Source: Thermodesulfovibrio sp. (GTDB lineage Bacteria > Nitrospirota > Thermodesulfovibrionia > Thermodesulfovibrionales > UBA6898). From it: a stretch of 44,460 bases of DNA. Shown piece by piece: positions 34,272 to 43,237 of this stretch. Where the stretch lies: NCBI GenBank assembly GCA_013824615.1, contig PNOC01000027.1, positions 1-44,460 on the forward strand, given 5' to 3'. Made by a program: the position numbers and the translations under genes. The notes under the pieces were generated by a model. That model saw only the letters and a program-made list of their open reading frames with translations, did no database searches and had not been told where the DNA came from. The first letter of the stretch is position 1, and each line of letters starts with the position of its first letter.

Positions 34272-35894
34272 CTAAATGCTCAGCGTCTTTACGTCCCGCC
34301 TGGAATGTACCAGGTCAAAGATCGCCTTGGTCCCTATCAGGGCCGTGTACAGATTGATGATAACGCCAAGGCTCAGGGTCACCGCAAAGCCTTTAATCGG
34401 GCCGGTCCCGAACTGAAAAAGAACCGCTGCAGTTATCAGGGTCGTCACATGCGAATCAAAGATAGTCCAGAAAGCCTTATGATAACCGGAATCAACTGCA
34501 GACCGCGGCGGTTTCCCTGCCCGCAATTCATCCCTGATACGCTCAAACATCAGAACGTTAGAATCGACCGCCATGCCAATGGCCAGAATGACGCCGGCGA
34601 TGCCTGGCAGCGTCAGCGTTGCATTGAGCGAGGCCATGGCGCCAAAAAGCAGAACAATATTCAGGAAAAGTGCAAAATCAGCGATAACACCGGAAAGCCG
34701 GTAATAAACTATCATAAAAACAACGACCAGGAGCGTTCCTATCATGCCTGCCATGGCACCGGCGGCAATAGAGTCCTCCCCAAGAGACGGGCCTACCGTC
34801 ACGTTCTGCAGCATTTTGAGCGGAGCCGGCAGAGCTCCAGCCTTTAGCACGATGCTCAGGTCCTTGGCATCCTCCATGGAAAAGCTGCCGGTTATCTGCG
34901 CATTGCCTCCGGCAATTTTCTCCTGAATGACCGGTGCTGAGTATATGCTGTTATCGAGAATAATAGCCATCCGTTTTTTGACATTTGCCCCGGTGACCTC
35001 CTCGAAGAGTCTGGCCCCCTCGGCATTAAAGGAAATAGAGACATATGGTTCACTGAACCGGGAGTCGAGACTAACCTTTGCTTCGCTCAGGAGGTTTCCG
35101 GTCAACGCCGCCTGCTTCTTAAGAAGAATCGGGAACTTTGTTGCTACCCCGGTCTCCCTGTTCACCTTCTTCTCGAAAAGTATCTCGTCGCCGGCCGGAA
35201 TCTTATCGGCAAACTGGGCCAGGATCTTCTCCTCATCCCCCGGGGCTATTGATTGCGGCAATTGGGCTGCAATCGGGGATTCATCATCAACCATCTTGAA
35301 CTCAAGCTGGGCAGTCTTGCCAACCAGTTCTATCGCACGGCGGGGATCTTTTACCCCCGGCAGCTGCACGACAATCTCGTTTTCGCCCTGCCGGTGAATC
35401 GTCGGCTCGGAAACCCCGAACTGATCTATTCTGTTTCGGATAGTCTCAAGTGCCTGATCAACGGCATTGTCCTTGATTCTCGTCACCTCTTTTGAGGCTA
35501 TCCGCAGCGAAAGAGCCTGACCAGACGACGCTGCATCAAGCAGCGGAAAGCTCTCCTTTACTGCTGCAGCAATTTCAGGACTGGAGGGTGATATCTCGAT
35601 CACCGGTCCGCTTTTCTTGACATCGGCCGGGAGCTTCTTCTTGGTGAGCAGCTCCTTAATCAAAAAGGCATAACGGTCCGTTGAGGTCTCAACTGCCTTG
35701 TCGCCCTCAACCTCAAATACCAGGTGCAGGCCTCCCTGCAGGTCAAGACCCAGGATTATACCCTTGTTCGGCATATTCTTCTGCCACCACTCCGGCATTA
35801 CTTTAAAAAGCGGCGTATTGGGCAGAAAGAAGACCACGGATATCATCAGGGTGAATCCAATAAGCAGGAATCTCCACAGTAAATTCTTTTTCAT
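34272..35894 (-). CDS. secD: Protein translocase subunit SecD
   Basis: A 540-residue inner-membrane translocase subunit partnered with SecF and YajC. The N-terminal helix is followed by [18 protein letters not shown] near residue 48, a large periplasmic region (about 65-360), and the C-terminal membrane domain with [20 protein letters not shown] near residue 450. I use the ATG at 35894, which lies about 4 bases after GGAGG; a TTG one codon upstream is too close to it. Length is about 75 residues shorter than E. coli SecD, as in many non-proteobacterial SecD proteins. Confidence 0.95.
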   Translation of the reverse strand: MKKNLLWRFLLIGFTLMISVVFFLPNTPLFKVMPEWWQKNMPNKGIILGLDLQGGLHLVFEVEGDKAVETSTDRYAFLIKELLTKKKLPADVKKSGPVIEISPSSPEIAAAVKESFPLLDAASSGQALSLRIASKEVTRIKDNAVDQALETIRNRIDQFGVSEPTIHRQGENEIVVQLPGVKDPRRAIELVGKTAQLEFKMVDDESPIAAQLPQSIAPGDEEKILAQFADKIPAGDEILFEKKVNRETGVATKFPILLKKQAALTGNLLSEAKVSLDSRFSEPYVSISFNAEGARLFEEVTGANVKKRMAIILDNSIYSAPVIQEKIAGGNAQITGSFSMEDAKDLSIVLKAGALPAPLKMLQNVTVGPSLGEDSIAAGAMAGMIGTLLVVVFMIVYYRLSGVIADFALFLNIVLLFGAMASLNATLTLPGIAGVILAIGMAVDSNVLMFERIRDELRAGKPPRSAVDSGYHKAFWTIFDSHVTTLITAAVLFQFGTGPIKGFAVTLSLGVIINLYTALIGTKAIFDLVHSRRDVKTLSI

Positions 35895-35971
35895 CAAACC
35901 TCCAGAAACAGGCTAAATTTATCTTTTTGTTTTACAGCAGACAGGTATACCCTCGAAACCATCAGGACAGA

Positions 35972-36301
35972 TTACTCGTCCTCAGTGCCCTGCAGTCCGA
36001 CAACATAGCCTCTGCCGAACTTCATCCGCACATTTTCAGCAACTTTAAGCGTGACGGTATCAGGCCTGACTTCCTCGATAAGGCCATAGATGCCTCCTGA
36101 GGTGATGACCCTGTCACCTTTTTTCAGGCCATCAAGCATGGCCTTGTGCTCCTTCGCCTTCTTCTGCTGCGGCCGTATCATCAGAAAGTAGAATATGACA
36201 AAAATAAGTACCAGCGGCAGAAAGCCCATCAGGCCGCCAGCCTGACCCTGACCACCGCCCTGGGAAGCAGGCCCCATCGCATAAGCAATTTCTGTAAACA
36301 T
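35972..36301 (-). CDS. yajC: Preprotein translocase accessory subunit YajC
   Basis: A 109-residue small membrane protein with one transmembrane helix (about residues 25-43) and the family segment MIRPQQKKAKEHKAMLDGLKKGDRVITSGGIYGLI. It binds SecDF. GGAGG lies 8 bases before the ATG. It starts the yajC-secD-secF-recJ run; the 172 bases upstream, up to the end of the nucleotidyltransferase gene at 36474, hold no further gene I can see. Confidence 0.95.
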   Translation of the reverse strand: MFTEIAYAMGPASQGGGQGQAGGLMGFLPLVLIFVIFYFLMIRPQQKKAKEHKAMLDGLKKGDRVITSGGIYGLIEEVRPDTVTLKVAENVRMKFGRGYVVGLQGTEDE

Positions 36302-36473
36302 TTCAATACCTCCAGGGAAAATAGTCTAGTAATATACCTTCTTTATAGTTCTTTTGGCAAGGTTTACAGGGTACCGAAGTTCTCCCCAATCTTCCGGCAT
36401 GAACGGTAAACAGCATGTCTTGTGCTTCGAAGCCGTTCCGGAAGCAGAGCCGCTCAAAATATCCAGACATCCC

Positions 36474-37613
36474 TCACCCCTGACTTCCTGTCCAGCACCT
36501 GATTCTCCAGACAATGAATTTCAGGTAAAGAAACGGTAACCCCAGACTGGTTCTAGTCCTGTATAACTCCCTGACTGCATCAGGGGACGGGAATAAGGTT
36601 CTGAAAAAAGAAGTCATTATTCTCGACGGCCTGTCGAGAGCAAAACGTGCAATAAATTTATCGGTGTATTTTTGAGAGTGTTGCGGCCTCCCCATGGTGG
36701 GCTGAAAATAGAACGCCAGAAGCACGGAACTGCTGCAGTCTCTCTGTTGGATACCCTGCGTCAGGCCAGGAAGTGAAGGCATCGTCGTCGGGGCATCCTT
36801 CCACACCCGCTGGATCTGATCAAGGGTAATCTGTGTAATGCGTAGAAGACCGATCGTTTCAAGCCTGCCGGCAAAATCCGGCCACTCTATCGTGTCACGG
36901 TATTTGTGCAAAGCCCATACAATATCGACGAGTATTCTCATCTCTCTGAAGGAGTGCGAATGATGATGAATAAGCAGCATTATCACAATCATTTCGGGGG
37001 ACAGCTTCGACCCTTCCGGATCTTTCTTGCTCAGCTCCTCCCCTATGTCTGCGGAGGTCAGACTAAAAAAATAGGGGACCCCGAAGTTCCAGTGCAGTTC
37101 GATGCAGATGCCCCAGTCCGGGTGTATATACGTTGTGTGGTGGATTCGGGCTAAACTGTAGCCGACCGGTTCCTGAACGCCTTTTTCATACCCGGCCGCA
37201 GACAGGATTGAATCCGCCCGTAATACATCAGGCTTTCGTATGAGAATATCAATGTCAGAAGACGCACGGCAGTTTGGATTGCCGTAAATCTCCCTGGCTA
37301 TTTCATTCCCCCTTATGACAACTGCCACAATATTATGACTGCCGAGGAGAGAAACAACCTCTTTCTCCATGGCCTCCTGTCTCATGCAATGAGCTATGCC
37401 TTTCAGATACAGAGGGCGCCAATCTTCCAGTGCCTTGGCCGCTATTTTCTTAACAGCGGCATGTTCCTGATGCTTTAATAACTGGCTGTACAGAAGCATA
37501 AAAAGATTGTTATTAATAGCCTCTGATTTCAATGAGGCAAGATGCTCACTATCGGCCTCCAGCAGCAGGCGGGGCGGAAACGGCAACACTAACTCAGGCA
37601 GGATTGAATTCAT
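36474..37613 (-). CDS. Nucleotidyltransferase family protein (NTP_transf_5-like)
   Basis: A 379-residue protein of the uncharacterised nucleotidyltransferase family PF14907. The catalytic-type motif is RASSDIDILIRKPDVLRAD near residue 115, with the paired acidic residues of the nucleotidyltransferase fold. KGIAHCMRQEAMEKEV and VVIRGNEIAREIYGNP precede it, and LIHHHSHSFREMRILVDIVW follows. Members occur in exopolysaccharide and RiPP clusters; the substrate is unknown. The start is uncertain: ATG at 37613, or GTG at 37625. It is the last gene of the polysaccharide run. Confidence 0.75.
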   Translation of the reverse strand: MNSILPELVLPFPPRLLLEADSEHLASLKSEAINNNLFMLLYSQLLKHQEHAAVKKIAAKALEDWRPLYLKGIAHCMRQEAMEKEVVSLLGSHNIVAVVIRGNEIAREIYGNPNCRASSDIDILIRKPDVLRADSILSAAGYEKGVQEPVGYSLARIHHTTYIHPDWGICIELHWNFGVPYFFSLTSADIGEELSKKDPEGSKLSPEMIVIMLLIHHHSHSFREMRILVDIVWALHKYRDTIEWPDFAGRLETIGLLRITQITLDQIQRVWKDAPTTMPSLPGLTQGIQQRDCSSSVLLAFYFQPTMGRPQHSQKYTDKFIARFALDRPSRIMTSFFRTLFPSPDAVRELYRTRTSLGLPFLYLKFIVWRIRCWTGSQG

Positions 37614-37657
37614 AACAGAGAGCACAAAAAAGAATAAGGCATAGCAGCAGAAGCAGC

Positions 37658-38644
37658 TTATTTCGTCAGCGCATCCGTTTTTCGAATCTGTTCAGCTATC
37701 CAGACATAGGTTTTCCCCATGCCTTCCTTCAGGGATATCAGGGGCTCCCATCCCAGCATCTCCTTTACTAATTTATTATCTGAATTCCGCCCCCTTACGC
37801 CCAGGGGGCCGGGAATATGCTTTAACGTTAATTTTCTTCCGGCTATTTCCATGACGACTCCGGCCAGTTCATTGATGCTGATCATTTCCTCTGAGCCGAT
37901 ATTGAGCGGTGTAGCTATCTGCGACCTGGTTAACCGGATTGTTCCTTCGATGCAGTCATCGATGAACAAAAAAGACCTCGTCTGCTTCCCATCTCCCCAT
38001 ACCTCTATTTCTCCCCCGTCAGATGCCCTGACGACTTTTCTGCAGAGGGCAGCAGGAACTTTTTCCCGTCCGCCGTCCCACGTGCCCTCAGGGCCATAGA
38101 TATTATGATATCTCCCAATCCTTACGGCCATCCCGTAGTCCCGGTAATACGCAAGATACAATCGCTCACTGAAGAGTTTTTCCCATCCATAATCGCTGTC
38201 CGGTGAAGCAGGATATACAGAATCCTCAGAGCAATTCGGGGTATCAGGGTCCATCTGGTTATATGATGGATACACGCAGGCAGAGGAGGAAAAGAAAATT
38301 CTGTTGCTGTTATTCTTCCTGCAGGACTCAAGCATATTAAGATTGATCATGGCGGAGTTGTGCATTATTGCAGCATCGTTCTCTCCGGTAAAAACAAAGC
38401 CCGCACCGCCCATGTCCGCAGCGAACTGATATACTTCATCAAACGTCCGGTCAAGACTTCTGTTGCATACGTCAGGATCTCTCAGATCACCAACAAGGTA
38501 ATCGTCAGCAGTGCTCTCGCTGAACTCGGGATGTTTCAGGTCCACCCCTCTCACCCAGAAGCCTTCTTTTTTCAGTCGTTTCACCATATGCGATCCGATA
38601 AAACCGGCCGCACCGCATACTAAAGCACATTTTTGCTGTATCAT
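37658..38644 (-). CDS. NAD-dependent epimerase, GDP-mannose 3,5-epimerase-like
   Basis: A 328-residue extended short-chain dehydrogenase. The Rossmann motif is GAAGFIGSHM at residues 12-21. Features close to plant and bacterial GDP-mannose 3,5-epimerases include AADMGGAGFVFTGENDAAIMHN near residue 75, SSSACVYPSYNQ with the catalytic serine and cysteine region, YGWEKLFSE with the YxxxK pair, and RYHNIYGPEGTWDGGREKVPAALCRK. It would interconvert GDP-D-mannose and GDP-L-galactose or gulose for the polysaccharide, although the exact substrate needs testing. It lies 28 bases after the ligase gene. Confidence 0.82.
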   Translation of the reverse strand: MIQQKCALVCGAAGFIGSHMVKRLKKEGFWVRGVDLKHPEFSESTADDYLVGDLRDPDVCNRSLDRTFDEVYQFAADMGGAGFVFTGENDAAIMHNSAMINLNMLESCRKNNSNRIFFSSSACVYPSYNQMDPDTPNCSEDSVYPASPDSDYGWEKLFSERLYLAYYRDYGMAVRIGRYHNIYGPEGTWDGGREKVPAALCRKVVRASDGGEIEVWGDGKQTRSFLFIDDCIEGTIRLTRSQIATPLNIGSEEMISINELAGVVMEIAGRKLTLKHIPGPLGVRGRNSDNKLVKEMLGWEPLISLKEGMGKTYVWIAEQIRKTDALTK

Positions 38645-38672
38645 GACTATTGCCTGCCTGACCTGAGGATAT

Positions 38673-40007
38673 TCACCATCGCAGTTTTACTTTCTGTATT
38701 ATGCCATATTCCTGATCAAGAATGCCCAGGTAGGTGATGACAGGCAGCATTATCATGAAATCCACACTGAACATGGCCCCTGCACCCTCTGTCACTCCCC
38801 GGACCGTGAAAAAGGCCAGGATACCGCCTGCCTGGATAAGAAATATTTTGTGTTTCTGTTCACGTTCGGATATCCTCCTTATCGCCCTGAAGAACAATAT
38901 CCAGGTCCAGAGCAGGCCGCATACATATGCTGTCGCCCCGGTGAAACCTGAGGTCAGCAGTGCATACAGGTAGGCATTATGAACATGCTCGGCAATCAGG
39001 TACCTGTCCGCCTGAAAACCCCTTCCGATAAGCGGTGCATTCAGTATTTCGCTCCATCCGAGTCCCCAGGCCCTTGTTCTTCCTGTCATCGACCGCAATT
39101 CTTCATTGCTCTGCCCGCGCTTCAGGAAGTCTGCTATTTCCTCAAATAATTGCCCTGGCAACGCATCACTCATGAGAATGAGTCCGAACAAAATCAACAG
39201 GATCAGAGCAAGAATCCTTTTCCGCCCTCCCAGAAAAAGCATCTCAAAAGCGAGCACAAAACCAAACCCGATAATCGCTCCCCTGGATTGCATTATGACA
39301 ACAATCCAGGCGAAAAAAAAGAGGGGAATTATCCAGAGAAACCTTGTCCAGCTCGACCCGAACCAGAGGTATATAAAAGATAAAATGCCGGGCACTGCGG
39401 CAAATCTCGCCATGCCGGAGGAGCGGGACATCGGCATCTGCGCTATCAGGGGCATCCTGCCCTCAATGCCATAGCCAGTAATACCGGCTCGGCCCTCGAC
39501 GTATAATGCGTCGAACGAAAAAAATATGAGAACACAAAGGAAAACAGTCAGGATTACCATATTGAGAATGTTCAAATTCACTATTTCATTCATCATATCT
39601 TTTTCATGGAGATAGAGTTTCATGGCGGCTATCGGAGCAAGATACGCAATCGCCCAATATGCTGCATCAAGAGGTTCCGGTGACAATATACACGCCAATA
39701 GCCCTGTCAGTCCATACAATAACCAAAGCCTCACGTTGCCGGGCAATTGCCTTCTGCTTTGCCCTGAAGTCAGGATAATGACCGGGGAAAAAATAACCAA
39801 AAGCGGAAACAGGGTGCGCAGCCAGTGCAGCCATTCAACCATATCCTCAGGCCGGGATCGCAACACCCATGGGCCGGTATTGATAGAAAACCAGAGCATA
39901 ATCCAGAATATTGCTGAAACAGACACAAATTTTTTTAACCAAACAATCCACTCCGGATAACGCGCTGACCCGTTGCCGGCTTTGTCTATATTATTATTGT
40001 CTGTCAT
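38673..40007 (-). CDS. O-antigen ligase/polymerase-like membrane protein
   Basis: A 444-residue protein with about ten to eleven transmembrane segments. The hydrophilic loop near residues 300-350 contains RGQSNEELRSMTGRTRAWGLGWSEI and RGFQADRYLIAEHVHNAYLYALLTSG, the typical Wzy_C/WaaL pattern with a histidine in the active loop. It would either polymerise or ligate surface glycan on the periplasmic side. I use the ATG at 40007 because the 50-residue small ORF upstream ends there with a 4-base ATGA overlap; a GTG at 40043 is also possible. Confidence 0.82.
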   Translation of the reverse strand: MTDNNNIDKAGNGSARYPEWIVWLKKFVSVSAIFWIMLWFSINTGPWVLRSRPEDMVEWLHWLRTLFPLLVIFSPVIILTSGQSRRQLPGNVRLWLLYGLTGLLACILSPEPLDAAYWAIAYLAPIAAMKLYLHEKDMMNEIVNLNILNMVILTVFLCVLIFFSFDALYVEGRAGITGYGIEGRMPLIAQMPMSRSSGMARFAAVPGILSFIYLWFGSSWTRFLWIIPLFFFAWIVVIMQSRGAIIGFGFVLAFEMLFLGGRKRILALILLILFGLILMSDALPGQLFEEIADFLKRGQSNEELRSMTGRTRAWGLGWSEILNAPLIGRGFQADRYLIAEHVHNAYLYALLTSGFTGATAYVCGLLWTWILFFRAIRRISEREQKHKIFLIQAGGILAFFTVRGVTEGAGAMFSVDFMIMLPVITYLGILDQEYGIIQKVKLRW

Positions 40008-40156
40008 AAGTTTAAGCCCTGTTTGCTGCCAGCTTTTTTCCACGCATAATCCTGCACTCGTTTAGATGCACCGTCAGCCGGCAGATCTTCAATCTCATCG
40101 GTTCTGTCGATACATACCGAATATTCCTTCGGAATATAATAATACAGAACTATCAT
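40004..40156 (-). CDS. Small ORF of 50 residues coupled to the ligase gene
   Basis: Translated by hand from the ATG at 40156 to a TGA at 40006-40004 that overlaps the ligase ATG by 4 bases. The product begins MIVLYYYIPKEYSV and continues acidic then basic (DEIEDLPADGASKRVQDY). No Shine-Dalgarno sequence is obvious and the codon just upstream is a stop. I do not recognise it. The overlap with the ligase start is the main support; it could be the C-terminal remnant of a broken gene. Confidence 0.4.
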   Translation of the reverse strand: MIVLYYYIPKEYSVCIDRTDEIEDLPADGASKRVQDYAWKKAGSKQGLNL

Positions 40157-40177
40157 TTACTATGACGTATTTATCTT

Positions 40178-40270
40178 TCAACTGTTATTTTGTGGTCTGA
40201 CCGGGGCACCTTCGGGATTTCGCAGGAAGGCATCGAAGGCTTCCTGTCGAGTTTTGTGATTGTCGGTCAT
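40178..40270 (-). CDS. Small ORF of 30 residues coupled to the deacetylase gene
   Basis: The ATG at 40270 overlaps the stop codon of the YdjC-like gene by 4 bases (ATGA). The predicted peptide starts MTDNHKTRQEAFDAFLRN and ends PVRPQNNS. It is in the same frame as the 50-residue ORF that follows but separated by three in-frame stops. It may be a true small protein, or the N-terminal remnant of a decayed gene filling the space between the deacetylase and the ligase. No family is recognised. Confidence 0.35.
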   Translation of the reverse strand: MTDNHKTRQEAFDAFLRNPEGAPVRPQNNS

Positions 40271-40995
40271 AACATTCTGAATCTGCATGAAATATCCGCC
40301 ATGCACGCTCCGTCTGTGGCGTCGATCAATGCTCCTCCGGTGTTATAGGCAGGATGCACCATGATCTCAATGGAGTGAGCCCTTTCAGCGCTTTTTCCCA
40401 GGAGGAATAGCGCATCTGCTGCCGAGCCAAAATACTCTGTTCTTGCCAGGCCGGCCTCCTGAATTCTCCTGTTGAGGTGATGCCGGTACCATCTTTTGAG
40501 AACAAACCGTCCCGGGCCGCAGTTGCGTGCCTTTCTGAGATACGGGATGCCCGCTTCACGGCATAAGGCGATTACAACGGCAGCAATGCCCCATTCCTCG
40601 TGGACATGGTGATGCGAATCGGCATGGGTAATGGCAATATCGTTTTCTCTGCACTTCGAAATCTGAACGCGCAACTCCGAGGCAAGAGCTCTTTTTTCGC
40701 TGCTGCTCAGCATCAGGTACCGGGATTCCCGGCTCATGATGAATTTGCCCTCCGAATTGCAAAAGCGCCGGCATCTCTTGATGTCATCGGTCAACGGAAA
40801 ACCCTCACTCAAGACAAAATGTATTCCTACGTCCTTCATCAGATTGTGATCATGAATCAGCTGACATGCCTCTTCAAACCCGGGCGTATTGGACATGACC
40901 GTTGCGCTGGAACAATATCCTTTTTCGAAGCACGCAACAATTGCTTGATTGATTTCACTGCTATAGCCAAAATCATCAGCGTTGATGACAAGCAT
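40267..40995 (-). CDS. YdjC/ChbG-family carbohydrate deacetylase
   Basis: A 242-residue enzyme of the YdjC family, metal-dependent deacetylases of N-acetylated sugars. The N-terminal MLVINADDFGYSSEINQAI supplies the catalytic aspartates, and ITHADSHHHVHEEWG near residue 115 supplies metal-binding histidines. MVHPAYNT near residue 215 is a third motif. I start at the ATG at 40995, whose A is shared with the stop of the upstream glycosyltransferase (TGATG); a longer frame to 41160 overlaps that gene and lacks homology. It probably trims a sugar or lipid-linked intermediate of the glycan. Confidence 0.86.
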   Translation of the reverse strand: MLVINADDFGYSSEINQAIVACFEKGYCSSATVMSNTPGFEEACQLIHDHNLMKDVGIHFVLSEGFPLTDDIKRCRRFCNSEGKFIMSRESRYLMLSSSEKRALASELRVQISKCRENDIAITHADSHHHVHEEWGIAAVVIALCREAGIPYLRKARNCGPGRFVLKRWYRHHLNRRIQEAGLARTEYFGSAADALFLLGKSAERAHSIEIMVHPAYNTGGALIDATDGACMADISCRFRML

Positions 40996-41939
40996 CAGGT
41001 ACTCTTCCCCTTCTTCTTCGTGGCAAGATAGCCTGAAATCCGCCTGATTACAGCCTCGGGTCTGAGAAGCGATGCACAGATAAGCCTGGCACTCCCCCGG
41101 ATCCTTCTCGACTCTGCAAAATCCAAAAGGGAATTCCGGTATTCTAAAGCAGACCAGCAATCTACCCGAACAAGGAACCGTGCGAGGCTGCTGCGCCCAT
41201 TTTGGCTCTGGGTATATTCATCATAGGCAGGCTCCTGAATGCCCCTCTCCCGGCACTTTGCGCACTCAGCAGCATATTTTACGGCCCGATTAATTTCAGC
41301 CTGCTTCAAGTAGTTGTCAGACTCCCGATGGAACCGCATCAGATAGAGAACCTCATCAAGGTTCACGACTTTACCTGCCTCGCTCATCCTCAGAAAAAGA
41401 TCCGTATCCTGGCCGGATTTAAGGAGCCTGTAGCCGCCAATCTTCCTCATAATCCCGGTCCTGAAGATACCGGCTCCATGACAGAAAACGGCCTTTTCTT
41501 TCATCAGCAACTTTCTGATATCTTCATGGGACAAAGGCAACCTTGGTCCTGCAAATTCTTTTATGCCTGCTATCATTTTTATCTGGCTGCCGAGCATGAC
41601 AACATCGGGATGGTGCTCCATATAGTCCACCTGAAACTCAAGACGACGGGGGAGAGAAATGTCATCAGCATCCATGCGCGCTATATATTCCGTATCACAG
41701 AGTCCGATCCCCCTGTTCAAGGCAGCCCCCTGCCCCTGGTTTTCCTGATAAACAATTCTGACTCTGGGGTCATGCAGTCCGTTCAGATATGAGGAGGAGC
41801 CATCCGTTGAGCCGTCATCAATTATCAATAGCGTAAAATCCTGCAACGTCTGATTCAGGATACTGTCAACCGCCTCGGGCAGATACGGCATACCGTTAAA
41901 GACGGGAAGCAGAACTGTCACCTTTGTTGTCATCCTCAT
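40995..41939 (-). CDS. Family 2 glycosyltransferase
   Basis: A 314-residue GT2 enzyme with a GT-A fold. The nucleotide-binding start TTKVTVLLPVFNGMPYLPEAVDSIL, the IDDGSTDGSS motif, and the metal-binding DXD-like RMDADDISLPRRLE near residue 90 are all present. There are no clear transmembrane segments, so it would work at the cytoplasmic face on a lipid-linked glycan. Start choice is uncertain: ATG at 41939 is used, GTG at 41954 and ATG at 41933 are alternatives. It shares one base with the next gene's start. Confidence 0.92.
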   Translation of the reverse strand: MRMTTKVTVLLPVFNGMPYLPEAVDSILNQTLQDFTLLIIDDGSTDGSSSYLNGLHDPRVRIVYQENQGQGAALNRGIGLCDTEYIARMDADDISLPRRLEFQVDYMEHHPDVVMLGSQIKMIAGIKEFAGPRLPLSHEDIRKLLMKEKAVFCHGAGIFRTGIMRKIGGYRLLKSGQDTDLFLRMSEAGKVVNLDEVLYLMRFHRESDNYLKQAEINRAVKYAAECAKCRERGIQEPAYDEYTQSQNGRSSLARFLVRVDCWSALEYRNSLLDFAESRRIRGSARLICASLLRPEAVIRRISGYLATKKKGKST

Positions 41940-41966
41940 AATATGCCGGATCACGAATAAAACTTT

Positions 41967-43235
41967 CTAGTACTTATCCCTATGAATACAACCATATGCA
42001 TCCACCTGCTTTGGGTACAGCATATTCAAAATCTCTGCTTTCTTTTCCCATGAAAAATCTGCGGTGCGCCGCAAGGCGCCTTCAGCCAATAGACAGCGCT
42101 TATGCTCATCGCGTGCAAGCATCTCTACAGCAGACGATATATCTGCAATTAATTGGGCCGGCTTCTCGATTGGCACTTTAATGCCACAGTCCTCCGTTAC
42201 TATATTTTGAAAGCCGCAATGATCCGGACATATAACCGGCACACCCTGGGACAGCGCCTCGATGAGAACGGTTGAGGTCAGATCTTTAAGGCTGGTAATT
42301 ACTAAAATATGGGCGTCGTGAACAAGCTGTACCGCCTCAGCGCGAGGCAGCCATCCGTGCCATCTGCATTTATTATCTACAGCGAGTTTTTTTGCAAGCT
42401 TCTGCCATTTCTCAGAGCACTGCCCACTCCCAAGGATATCCAGTTGCCAGTCAACATCCCCGGAAAGCGATGCCAATGCATAAAGCAGCAACGGGAGCGC
42501 CTTTGCCGGATCATGCAGACCGCTCCATGCTAATCGCAATGGCTCATCCGATTTTCGGACAGAATGTCGTGTTGCTATCTTATCGGGAGGGCCGATCTCG
42601 CATATGACTTCACTCTCCCTGCCATACCATGTGCGTATCTCCCGTCTAATCCCCTCAGTCGCGGCGATGGCACCTCCATCTGCTTTCCTGAAGGCTCGCC
42701 TGACTGAAAGCAGTAATATCTTGTGAAGCATATTGATAATATTTCTGGCCCCGTAATACACACATCCTTTAAAGCCGAGCATAGGGAGAAAGCGCCAGGG
42801 AGTATTTTCCAATCCACCTATGGGTCCCCAGACAAAGGGGATATCCATTTTCCACAAATAGCCCGGGACGCGGAAGCCCACATAGGTAAGCTGGTGGACC
42901 AGATCAAAACCGATCTCTTTGTGGAGTTGAACTGCCAAGCTATACGCCTCCTTTTGCCACAACTGATAGGTCCAAAGATATGAAGGAGGCCATAATTTCT
43001 CAAGTGTAAGCCAGCGGGTCCTCGGTATATAATGGAAATGGATATTATCACCGTGGCCTGGGGCTTCCGCAACTTTCCTGTCAATATCCGTTTTATTGAT
43101 CTCATCCGTAAGCACCCAAACCTCATGGTGCTCCGCAATGGTGTTTACCCATCCCCATCCGACCCCTTTCTCGGACCCCTGATAAGGGTTACAGGCGTAG
43201 GCACAGGCGAGGACTTTAAATCTTCTCTCCGGCAT
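41967..43235 (-). CDS. Family 4-type glycosyltransferase
   Basis: A 422-residue GT-B fold glycosyltransferase. The N-terminus ACAYACNPYQGSEKGVGWGWV contains a glycine-rich acceptor-side loop typical of GT4 enzymes acting on surface glycans. The C-terminal half holds RWHGWLPRAEAVQLVHDAHILVITSLKDLTSTVLIEALSQGVPVICPD, with the E-x7-E-like donor-binding region. It starts two bases after the stop of the upstream fusion gene, so the genes are cotranscribed. Confidence 0.9.
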   Translation of the reverse strand: MPERRFKVLACAYACNPYQGSEKGVGWGWVNTIAEHHEVWVLTDEINKTDIDRKVAEAPGHGDNIHFHYIPRTRWLTLEKLWPPSYLWTYQLWQKEAYSLAVQLHKEIGFDLVHQLTYVGFRVPGYLWKMDIPFVWGPIGGLENTPWRFLPMLGFKGCVYYGARNIINMLHKILLLSVRRAFRKADGGAIAATEGIRREIRTWYGRESEVICEIGPPDKIATRHSVRKSDEPLRLAWSGLHDPAKALPLLLYALASLSGDVDWQLDILGSGQCSEKWQKLAKKLAVDNKCRWHGWLPRAEAVQLVHDAHILVITSLKDLTSTVLIEALSQGVPVICPDHCGFQNIVTEDCGIKVPIEKPAQLIADISSAVEMLARDEHKRCLLAEGALRRTADFSWEKKAEILNMLYPKQVDAYGCIHRDKY

Positions 43236-43237
43236 CT

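Noticed and set aside
40108-40138. Terminator between deacetylase and ligase genes
   Set aside because: A 7-base-pair AT-rich hairpin is present near 40122-40138, but without a clear T tract in the direction of transcription. Coupled small ORFs span the region.
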